From an uncultured Actinomycetes bacterium (GTDB taxonomy: Bacteria > Actinomycetota > Acidimicrobiia > Acidimicrobiales > Acidimicrobilacustridaceae), in NCBI GenBank assembly GCA_937927725.1, contig CALBSE010000010.1, positions 1-64,000 on the forward strand: 64,000 bases of DNA, read 5' to 3'. The notes beneath the pieces were generated by a model. It ran no database searches. It was not told the origin of the DNA and worked only from the letters and a program-made list of their open reading frames with translations. The position numbers were made by a program, and so were the translations under genes. Positions 31,714 to 39,002 of this stretch are shown piece after piece; position 1 is the first letter of the stretch, and every line of letters begins with the position of its first letter.

Positions 31714-33843
31714 ATGCTGAGTACGTCTGAATTCTTCGACGCCAACTACTACGGCGATCAAGTCCGAAGGTTTGGGGGAAAGGCGCCGAGAGAACTTTTT
31801 GCTCACTATGAGTCGGTTGGTTGGCGATTTGGACTCGATCCTCATCCGCTGTTTTCCACAAACGGCTACCTTGCCGAAAATCCTGATGTCTGGAAAGCGG
31901 GAGTGAATCCACTCGATCATTACGAGAAGTGGGGACGAGCCGAGCAACGGACTGTCGCCTCGGTAGCCGAGTACGAAGGTCGGCACCATTCGAAGAAAAT
32001 CATTCGTCGCGTGGAGTTGCTGGATCTCAAGCATTACCAAGCGCAGGTAACCAGCGAACGATTTTCAGATGTCCTGAGCGCGCTTGATCACTACCTCGAA
32101 ACTGGCTGGCGCCTTGGGTTGGATCCTCATCCGACGTTCTCTACTGCCGGTTATCTCAATGACAATGGCGATGTTGCAGAGGATGGCACTGACCCGCTGA
32201 CTCATTTCGTTCACCACGGCTATTTCGAAGGTCGACTGTGTGTCGATCCAGTCGCATTTGCGCAGCCCGGCTATCGAACTCCAGGTTCCCCATGGGCCGC
32301 CGAAATTCGAGAGTCGCTCAGTGCGTATTTGCGTCACCTAGCGATTGACTTTGATGCTCGCGACGTAGACCTCCACGGCGACGTGTTTGCCTTCGATGCG
32401 CAAGTTGATTGGTTCGATTCGGATTTCTATCTTGATCTTTACGATGACGTAGCAAAGGCGGGGATACCAGCGTTCACCCACTTTGTACTCGCGGGTCACC
32501 GAGAGGGACGGTTTCCTAATCCATCGGTTCGGAAGGAGTTGACACTTAGGGACGACACCGAACGCGTTTTGCTTGCGAGGACGCTTTCCGTGCAGACATG
32601 TGACGAGGGAGGCGATGGCGGTCCGGGGCTTCGCTCTGGATCCTCTGTCATCACGGAAATCATCGATCGGGGTCTTCTCGAGGGTGATCGGGTGATCATC
32701 GCATTTGCCCACGACGATTATGCCGAACACGTCGGAGGTATCCAGATCGTCTCGGCTCGCGAGGAAGCGATGTTTCGCGACGTTGGAGATTCGTATGTTT
32801 CGATCTTTCCCCATCGTGAATCGCTCGCCTTGAGCGCATTGCCTCCAGATGAGTTCCTCGTGAGGTGTCGCATTGGCGGGGAACTTCTCGATGGCGCATT
32901 TCCGCTCGTTGAATTCGCTCAAGCTTTTTCGGGCCGGTTTGCTGAGCGGCGTGTTGTTGTCGTTATGCACTCCGTACTCGGCCATTCACCTGAAGCAATT
33001 GAGGCATCGGTGGAACTGCTGCGACCTTCCGTTGCGTGTTGGTGGGTCCACGACTACTCGGCGCATTGTCAGAATTATCGACTCACCCGAAATGGTGTGA
33101 ATTGGTGTGGTGATCCGGCGCCTGACAGTCAGTCATGTCAGTTGTGTTCGTTTGGCCATGTTCGTGGCCGGCATCTCGATCGAGTTCGTTCACTCATTGA
33201 TGGTGTCGATTGGGTTTTCGCCGCTCCATCGGAGGTAGCTGCCGAACAATCAGTAGGTGGCAGTACGCCGTTACCTCGTCGCCCGTTGGTGATTCCACAT
33301 GGTTCGATTTGGCGTGACGGCGCTACACGCGATGCTCACCGCGAGAATGAAAAAGTGCGCATTGCCTTTGTGGGGCATCCCGCTGCGATCAAAGGCTGGA
33401 ATCGATTTGTTGCGTTTGTCTCAGACGCGGGGGCTGAAGCGGCCAACTTCGAGTTTTTCCACTTAGGGATTGGGGAGCAATTTGTTCCTGGCGTGACTTT
33501 TGTGGAACTTCGGCCCGAGCAAGGCGGTCGATCTGTTGCGACCAAGAAACTTCTTGATCATGGCATTGATGCTGTTGTGAATTTCGTCGACGGTAAAGAA
33601 ACGTTCAATTTTGTGACGTTTGAGGCAATGGCTGCTGGCTGTTGCATCGTCACATCGTCGCGGTCTGGAAATGTCATTGCTGCTGCGACAGACGAGAATC
33701 TTGTCATTGAAGTCGGTGATGACTGTTCCAAATTTGATTATTCGTCATTGCACAATGAGATCCTGAGAAAACGCAGAAATGATGTAGGCGAATTCCGTTT
33801 TACGGGCTTGACCCCAGCACTCATTGCGGAGGTTACAAAGTGA
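31714..33843 (+). CDS. Large glycosyltransferase with N-terminal Hy-WG repeats
   Basis: A 709-residue protein. The first 270 residues carry three degenerate repeats (about 7-77, 102-174, 233-267) with wording such as WRFGLDPHPLFSTNGYL and NPLDHYEKWGRAEQR, seen at the N-terminus of some large bacterial glycan enzymes. The rest (about 325-709) is GT4-like: a His-Asp pair and four cysteines (Cys452, 465, 475, 478) in the WWVHDYSAHC...SCQLCSFG region, then VRIAFVGHPAAIKGW and ETFNFVTFEAMAAG. The acceptor and donor are unknown. GAGGGG precedes the ATG. The next gene starts inside its stop. Confidence 0.8.
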   Translation: MLSTSEFFDANYYGDQVRRFGGKAPRELFAHYESVGWRFGLDPHPLFSTNGYLAENPDVWKAGVNPLDHYEKWGRAEQRTVASVAEYEGRHHSKKIIRRVELLDLKHYQAQVTSERFSDVLSALDHYLETGWRLGLDPHPTFSTAGYLNDNGDVAEDGTDPLTHFVHHGYFEGRLCVDPVAFAQPGYRTPGSPWAAEIRESLSAYLRHLAIDFDARDVDLHGDVFAFDAQVDWFDSDFYLDLYDDVAKAGIPAFTHFVLAGHREGRFPNPSVRKELTLRDDTERVLLARTLSVQTCDEGGDGGPGLRSGSSVITEIIDRGLLEGDRVIIAFAHDDYAEHVGGIQIVSAREEAMFRDVGDSYVSIFPHRESLALSALPPDEFLVRCRIGGELLDGAFPLVEFAQAFSGRFAERRVVVVMHSVLGHSPEAIEASVELLRPSVACWWVHDYSAHCQNYRLTRNGVNWCGDPAPDSQSCQLCSFGHVRGRHLDRVRSLIDGVDWVFAAPSEVAAEQSVGGSTPLPRRPLVIPHGSIWRDGATRDAHRENEKVRIAFVGHPAAIKGWNRFVAFVSDAGAEAANFEFFHLGIGEQFVPGVTFVELRPEQGGRSVATKKLLDHGIDAVVNFVDGKETFNFVTFEAMAAGCCIVTSSRSGNVIAAATDENLVIEVGDDCSKFDYSSLHNEILRKRRNDVGEFRFTGLTPALIAEVTK
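31732..32514 (+). repeat. Three degenerate FDxxYY...GW..G..PHP...Y..N protein repeats
   Basis: Repeat 1 covers residues about 7-77, repeat 2 about 102-174, and repeat 3 about 233-267 (half length). Shared positions are an aromatic F/LD-x2-YY/HY start, HY..TGWR.GLDPHP, Y..N.D and PL.H....G..EGR. They are probably a binding or scaffold module rather than catalytic. Confidence 0.7.
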
Positions 33844-34853
33844 CGTTGGAGATCTTTACTTCAGTAAATCTTGCGTATCTTCCCCAAGCATCGGTCCTCG
33901 CCGAATCGGTTCGGAAACACTCTCCCGAGGCTCGATTTACGCTCGTGCTGGTGGATGCACTCCCTGAGAGCGAGTCGTCGCATGCTCGGCGGTTGGAAAG
34001 CGGATTATTCGATGACGTCGTCACGGCCGAGGGCCTCATCGGAAGTGATCATGAGTCCTGGATCTTCGGCTACGACGTCGTAGAAGCGTGCACAGCGTTG
34101 AAAGGGCGAGCGCTCGTCAAATTGCTCGAGCGTGGAAATCCAGTTCTTTACCTTGATCCCGATACTGCGCTCTTTGGTCCGCTTGTCGATGTCACGAAAG
34201 TAATGAGCAGTTCCTCTGTAGTGCTGACTCCGCACCAGCTTGATCCCGTAGCTGCTGACAGCCCGGCGGTGGAAGAGGAGATCTGCACTCTTGCTCACGG
34301 GATCTACAACTTCGGAATGTTCGGGGTGAGTCCCACCGATGAGGGCCGCCGCTTCGCAACGTGGTGGGCAAGTCGCCTTGAAGAACTCTGTGTGGATGAC
34401 ATCGGGCGCGGCCTCTTTGTCGATCAACGCTGGGGGGACTTGGTTCCGTCGTTCTTCCCGAACTTTTCGATCCTTCGCCACGCGGGAGTCAATTTTGCGT
34501 CGTGGAATATGCATCAGCGATTCCTCACGATTGATGCCCGCGGCGATTACCTCGTGAATGGTGATCCGTTGGTCATGTTCCATTTCACGAAGGCGCTTGG
34601 AATCGGTTTTGAAATAGCGAAGATGAAGATGGCGAACAACCCGATTGTGGCTGATCTTTGGCGCTGGTATCTCGAGCGTATTGCGCACTTCTCGAACGAT
34701 CTTGAACTCACACGATGGTCGTACGGTTTTTATGGAGATGGGGCTGATATCCCTAAGTCGGATCGGGAGATCTATCGATCACTCGGGGCGATCGATCGAC
34801 CGCCTGATCCATTCGCGGTTTCGGGACGCTTTTCTGACTGGCCGTCCCGATGA
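33840..34853 (+). CDS. Putative GT-A fold glycosyltransferase (GT8-like)
   Basis: A 337-residue protein starting LEIFTSVNLAYLPQASVLAESVRKH, the nucleotide-binding start of GT8-like sugar transferases. The metal-binding DxD is in VLYLDPDTALFGPL, and GIYNFGMFGVSP with QRWGDLVPSFFPN resembles the substrate region of that group. GTG start at 33840 overlaps the upstream stop by 4 bases. The donor sugar cannot be assigned. It is the second of four coupled genes. Confidence 0.75.
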   Translation: MTLEIFTSVNLAYLPQASVLAESVRKHSPEARFTLVLVDALPESESSHARRLESGLFDDVVTAEGLIGSDHESWIFGYDVVEACTALKGRALVKLLERGNPVLYLDPDTALFGPLVDVTKVMSSSSVVLTPHQLDPVAADSPAVEEEICTLAHGIYNFGMFGVSPTDEGRRFATWWASRLEELCVDDIGRGLFVDQRWGDLVPSFFPNFSILRHAGVNFASWNMHQRFLTIDARGDYLVNGDPLVMFHFTKALGIGFEIAKMKMANNPIVADLWRWYLERIAHFSNDLELTRWSYGFYGDGADIPKSDREIYRSLGAIDRPPDPFAVSGRFSDWPSR

Positions 34854-35815
34854 CGCTCTTTCGATCTTTCGTGCCGACGGAATCGTTAGGCAATCTCCGA
34901 ACCGGTGATATCTCTCTCGATCGTGTTGCGACAGTTGGCGCAGAACAGATGTTGTTCCTCTATGAAGGAACGAATGACCACTTTCGGTCCTACGCGCGTG
35001 CCCACGCGCAGACATCGGTAGAAGCCGGGCGTGATTGGGCGAATCTGACGGCACAGCGCCACGCCCGCCTTGCGAGTTCGGTGCAGATGCTTTCCCTCTT
35101 CGTGCCAAATCCAGCATCGTGTATGCCCGATGTGTATCCACTGCCGTTGGAACGAGTCCCGACTCCAGCGTGGGAAGAGATGCGCAGGCTCCTCGTTGAT
35201 GACACGGGCGTCATGTTCTGTGACGATCTTTTCGAGGCATCGCGGCCAGAAAATCGCTTTGAGAGCAGCCCATGGCTGCTCACCGATTCGCATTGGAGTG
35301 ACTACGGCTCGCTACTCACCACGAATTCGATACTTCGACGATTGACTGTCGCCGAGATCTCTGCTGAGTGGACCGAATCTGAACCGACATTTCTGGGCGG
35401 AGACCTTGGGTCTCGGTTCGGCGAGAGCGTCGGAGCCAACCACGTCCGAAAGTTGTCATTCGATCTACCCACTCCTGCATGTGTTTTTGATTCTGGAAGC
35501 GGTTCACCCGCTGGGGCATCAATGGGACGGCGGGTTGAGTGGGAGTGTGTCGACGCACCGATAGCTGCATCGATCCTCGTCGTGGGTAACTCATTCGCTG
35601 GCACCGGATATCTCCCGATGCACCTCGACTTCTGGTTTTCACGCGTCTTTCGGCGGACTGTCTTCCTGCATGCGTCTTCTGTGCCGACTGATGTTGTCGA
35701 GTCATATCGTCCTGACATCATTCTCTTTCAGGGGCTTGAGCGTTTCTTGGGCGTGCTCCCTCTCGACGACTACACCGCCGAGCAGTGTGAAGCTGTCTAT
35801 GAGGTTTCTCGATGA
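34850..35815 (+). CDS. AlgX/AlgJ-like SGNH-fold protein without anchor
   Basis: A 321-residue protein. LLTDSHWSDYG (Asp146, His148) and ILVVGNSFAG (Ser248) match the DxH and Ser positions of the AlgX/AlgJ/DHHW family, which O-acetylate exopolysaccharides. Unlike AlgJ and AlgX it has no signal peptide or membrane segment: the protein starts MTLFRSFVPTESLG. Either it works in the cytoplasm or on a lipid-linked or nucleotide-linked precursor, or it is a divergent hydrolase. It overlaps the genes on both sides by 4 bases. Confidence 0.65.
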   Translation: MTLFRSFVPTESLGNLRTGDISLDRVATVGAEQMLFLYEGTNDHFRSYARAHAQTSVEAGRDWANLTAQRHARLASSVQMLSLFVPNPASCMPDVYPLPLERVPTPAWEEMRRLLVDDTGVMFCDDLFEASRPENRFESSPWLLTDSHWSDYGSLLTTNSILRRLTVAEISAEWTESEPTFLGGDLGSRFGESVGANHVRKLSFDLPTPACVFDSGSGSPAGASMGRRVEWECVDAPIAASILVVGNSFAGTGYLPMHLDFWFSRVFRRTVFLHASSVPTDVVESYRPDIILFQGLERFLGVLPLDDYTAEQCEAVYEVSR

Positions 35816-36984
35816 GCGAAATTTCAGATCGGCGCTTCTTTATTCACATCGGCATGCCGAAAACTGGTTCGACGTCTCTCCAGGAGTACTTCGACCGGCA
35901 TCGAGATGAACTCACTCGTCGGGATATCGCCGCTGTTGCGAAAGATCACCGTCGAGCTTCGGAAGTTTTCGCGAATGAGTTGATGAGACTTGACGGAAAA
36001 GGCTTCGACCGTTCGATGTTCCCTGAGACCTGGACTCTTTCTGAACTGATGCCGCGTTGGGATGGACATTCGCATTGTCTCTATTCATCGGAGTTGCTCT
36101 GGGCGGCGGGACCAAATGCAGTCAGCGTTCTTCTGGATCTTGCTTCCGAAAACAATTCCTCCGTCGACGTTCTGGCTTTTTTCCGCAGCCTCGATGCATG
36201 GATGTGGTCATGGTGGGCCCAAGAGACGAAGGCGAGTTGGATCGATTGGTGCGACTTCCTCGAACGAGGGACGAAAGAACGTCGTGGCTACCTCTCAGAA
36301 GTATTCGGGGCGTGGGTGCGTGCGGAATCGGCCGTCGAGATTCGAGTTCGGCCATTTGATGCGCCAAATCTGATTCAGCGATTCTCGAGTGAAATCGGAA
36401 TCGACGATTTGGAGATTTCGCCGTTGTTTCGATCCTCCAATATTTCCGAGCCGCGTCTTGAGGCGATTCGGCGAGCGGCGCTTGTGAAGTCGATCTGGGG
36501 GGAAATTCTCGATCGATTCGCCTTCAAATCATTTCCGCTTAATCACGCAGCGGGCGCCCGCTTGGTTTTGGAAACGACGGAGGCCCATCAGGTCGGATAT
36601 GAATCTGCGCAGGCTCACAAAAGGACGTACCCCGATCCTGATGCTGATCCAACGTTTGGAACCGATTCATTGCCTTTACTCGCGGACTACGTCCAAGGTT
36701 GGTGTGAGGACGCTCATGCGTTCCTTGGTGAATTTCGATCGGCTTTCGATGTCGTGTCGATCGCCTTCCTCGAGGAAATGGTTGTGCAAAGTAAATCGCT
36801 TTGTGAGCGTCTCCGATCAGCGAGCGACCCCGACGACGTGTCCAAGTACCCTCAACGAGGATTTGCCGATCAGCTTCCGACGTCAGCGCATGAGGTGGCC
36901 CTTGCGCGAGGGATAGCAGCTGCTGTTGTGGCAGGGCTCAGCTATATCGAGCAATCACGAACGAGTGGCCCCTTCGGCGGGTGA
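35812..36984 (+). CDS. Sulfotransferase-like protein
   Basis: A 390-residue protein whose N-terminus, FFIHIGMPKTGSTSLQEYF, is the PAPS 5'-phosphosulfate loop of bacterial sulfotransferases. A second part, VDVLAFFRSLDAWMWSWW, resembles the 3'-phosphate site (Arg and Ser), though weaker. The C-terminal half is unassigned. ATG at 35812 overlaps the upstream stop. Ends at 36984, 31 bases before the next gene, which has its own -10-like box, so the cassette ends here. PAPS-producing genes are not in the window. Confidence 0.75.
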   Translation: MSEISDRRFFIHIGMPKTGSTSLQEYFDRHRDELTRRDIAAVAKDHRRASEVFANELMRLDGKGFDRSMFPETWTLSELMPRWDGHSHCLYSSELLWAAGPNAVSVLLDLASENNSSVDVLAFFRSLDAWMWSWWAQETKASWIDWCDFLERGTKERRGYLSEVFGAWVRAESAVEIRVRPFDAPNLIQRFSSEIGIDDLEISPLFRSSNISEPRLEAIRRAALVKSIWGEILDRFAFKSFPLNHAAGARLVLETTEAHQVGYESAQAHKRTYPDPDADPTFGTDSLPLLADYVQGWCEDAHAFLGEFRSAFDVVSIAFLEEMVVQSKSLCERLRSASDPDDVSKYPQRGFADQLPTSAHEVALARGIAAAVVAGLSYIEQSRTSGPFGG

Positions 36985-37003
36985 CCTCATTGGTCCGGGC
37001 CGA

Positions 37004-37009
37004 TACGCT
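37004..37009 (+). promoter_or_regulatory. -10-like TACGCT, leaderless start at 37016
   Basis: TACGCT, 6 bases, then GTG at 37016. It separates the M24 peptidase gene from the sulfotransferase cassette. Confidence 0.5.
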
Positions 37010-37015
37010 CAACCT

Positions 37016-38122
37016 GTGCTGAGTCAACGTCTGAACAGGGTCCGGACAGCGATGGCCGCTGAGGGCATTGAGGTGTGTTTGCTGTCTGTGGGCCCCGATC
37101 TTCCGTGGCTCACGGGCTACGAAGCCATGCCACTCGAACGGCTGACGATGTTGGTTGTTCCCGTTGATGGGGACGCCACCTTGGTAGTCCCTGCGCTGGA
37201 AGTTGCACGGGTTGTGCCCCGAGACGAACTCTTTTCGATTCGTCCGTGGGGCGAAACTGAAGATCCCATCGAGATCGTTTCGGATCTCGTTGGTTCGGCG
37301 CAATACGCAGCGATCGGCGAGCGCACTTGGGCGCGATTCCTTGTCGAGCTTCAGCATGCGCGTCCCGATCTGAATTTCACGACAACAGCGTCGGTCATTG
37401 GTCCGCTCCGAGCGGTGAAGGATGCCGCTGAAGTCGTCTCATTACGGAACGCTGCCGCTGCAGTCGACCGTATCGCCGCACAACTTCAGGCCGGCGAAAT
37501 CCCTCTGATTGGTCGAACCGAAGCTGAAGTATCGGCCGATCTCGGTCGACGAATTCTTGTTGAAGGTCACCATCGAGTGAACTTCGCGATTGTTGCGGCG
37601 GGGGAGAACGCGGCAAGTCCGCATCACGAACCTGGTTCGCGAGTTATCCAGCCGAATGAAGTTGTTCTTTGTGATTTCGGTGGAACTATGGCCGATGACT
37701 ATGGAATTGGCTATTGCTCAGACATCACCCGCTGCGTCATTACGGGAACACCGTCGCCTCGAATGACAGAGGTCTACGAGAATCTGCGCATTGCTGAAGC
37801 CGCAGGCCTTGCTGCTGGTGGTTCGGGAGTTCCTGCGCAAGATGTCGACACCGCAACCCGGTCAATCATCGAAGCTGCTGGTTTCGGTGAGTGGTTCATG
37901 CATCGCACTGGCCACGGAATTGGTGTTGAAGAGCACGAGGACCCGTACATCGTTCTTGGCAATCGCACGCCGCTCGAGGTTGGGAATGCGTACTCAGTCG
38001 AACCGGGTATTTATCTTCCCGGTGAATTTGGCTTCCGACTTGAGGACATCGTGGTCGTCACCGAATCTGGCGCCGAGTCGATTACCAACGCCGAACGGTC
38101 ATTGGTATCTGTCGAAGCATGA
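37016..38122 (+). CDS. M24-family aminopeptidase (Xaa-Pro type)
   Basis: A 368-residue pita-bread metallopeptidase. N-terminal creatinase-like domain (about 1-135), then the catalytic domain with all five metal ligands: Asp in VVLCDFGGT, Asp in GYCSDITRC, His in HRTGHGIGV, Glu in VEPGIY and Glu in FRLEDIVVV. RAVKDAAEV marks the domain boundary. The GTG at 37016 is preferred over upstream in-frame codons because of the -10 box 6 bases away and because LSQRLNRVRTAM is the usual beginning. PepQ/YpdF-like; exact substrate unknown. Confidence 0.9.
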   Translation: MLSQRLNRVRTAMAAEGIEVCLLSVGPDLPWLTGYEAMPLERLTMLVVPVDGDATLVVPALEVARVVPRDELFSIRPWGETEDPIEIVSDLVGSAQYAAIGERTWARFLVELQHARPDLNFTTTASVIGPLRAVKDAAEVVSLRNAAAAVDRIAAQLQAGEIPLIGRTEAEVSADLGRRILVEGHHRVNFAIVAAGENAASPHHEPGSRVIQPNEVVLCDFGGTMADDYGIGYCSDITRCVITGTPSPRMTEVYENLRIAEAAGLAAGGSGVPAQDVDTATRSIIEAAGFGEWFMHRTGHGIGVEEHEDPYIVLGNRTPLEVGNAYSVEPGIYLPGEFGFRLEDIVVVTESGAESITNAERSLVSVEA

Positions 38123-38136
38123 CAAAGTGACAGCCG

Positions 38137-38991
38137 ATGATTGATTTCGATGCCGCGTCTCTCTTGCTGCAGTGGGCCGCTGGCGGCCTGCTCTTCCTGT
38201 GGGTGACCACGCGCCGACGCGAAGTGTCACTTGGCTATGGCTGGCTTATGCGAGGCACGTATCTCCTTATGGCGGGGGGAGCGGCGTACATCGGAATTTT
38301 TGTCATCAAGCCGATGGCGGTGCGTGACATTGCATCAATCGGTGTTGTTCTTGCCTCGGGCTACGCGCTGGTGTCCTCAATCGTTCGTCGTAAAGCCGGA
38401 GTTTCCGGGCAGGTCGCCTTGGCCGAGGCTCGAACCGAGCGAGTTGCGGCAATGACAGGCATAGAACGCGAGGCGGCGGAAAAAGACAGCAGCATTCGAG
38501 AGTTCGATCCGCGCCTCGATCTCATCGCCCCGATCTTTGGTTTTATTGGCGTCGTCGCTGCGGGTTTTGAAGCAGGTGGGCCGACGTGGCTCGCTGTCTC
38601 TCGGTTCGTTGTCGGCGCGCTTTTCCTAGGCGCAGTTACCGATGCGATGTTGCTCGGCCACTGGTATCTCGTGCAGCCCGGTCTGGCCCGAGGGGCGTTA
38701 CTTGAGCTCGTGTACTGGACGGGTTGGCTCTGGGTGCCAGAGGTGATCTTGCTGCTCGTGCCCACCGGAATGGTTTCAGCGATCAACGGAACCATCAATG
38801 ATGGTTACAACGGTTTGCTCACCTGGTTTTGGGTGATGTGCGCGGTGACGACCATTGGCTTGATCATCACAACACGACTGGCGCTGAAGGAACGCTCGTA
38901 TTCAGCGGTCATGGCCGCCACGGGCTTGCTCTATCTCGCAATCCTTACAGCGTTCGGTACCGACCTCGTCGCCAGAGCATTGCTCTCGTAG
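38137..38991 (+). CDS. Polytopic membrane protein of unknown function
   Basis: A 284-residue protein with about eight hydrophobic helices, interrupted after the third by a charged loop (about 85-128, rich in Arg, Glu and Ala). The motif LGHWYLVQPGLARGALLELVYWTGW in the middle is striking and may be a conserved core, but I do not recognise the family. The start ATG has no strong ribosome site. It lies 14 bases after the M24 gene and converges on metH. Confidence 0.7.
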   Translation: MIDFDAASLLLQWAAGGLLFLWVTTRRREVSLGYGWLMRGTYLLMAGGAAYIGIFVIKPMAVRDIASIGVVLASGYALVSSIVRRKAGVSGQVALAEARTERVAAMTGIEREAAEKDSSIREFDPRLDLIAPIFGFIGVVAAGFEAGGPTWLAVSRFVVGALFLGAVTDAMLLGHWYLVQPGLARGALLELVYWTGWLWVPEVILLLVPTGMVSAINGTINDGYNGLLTWFWVMCAVTTIGLIITTRLALKERSYSAVMAATGLLYLAILTAFGTDLVARALLS

Positions 38992-39002
38992 CGAGCGTTC
39001 CC

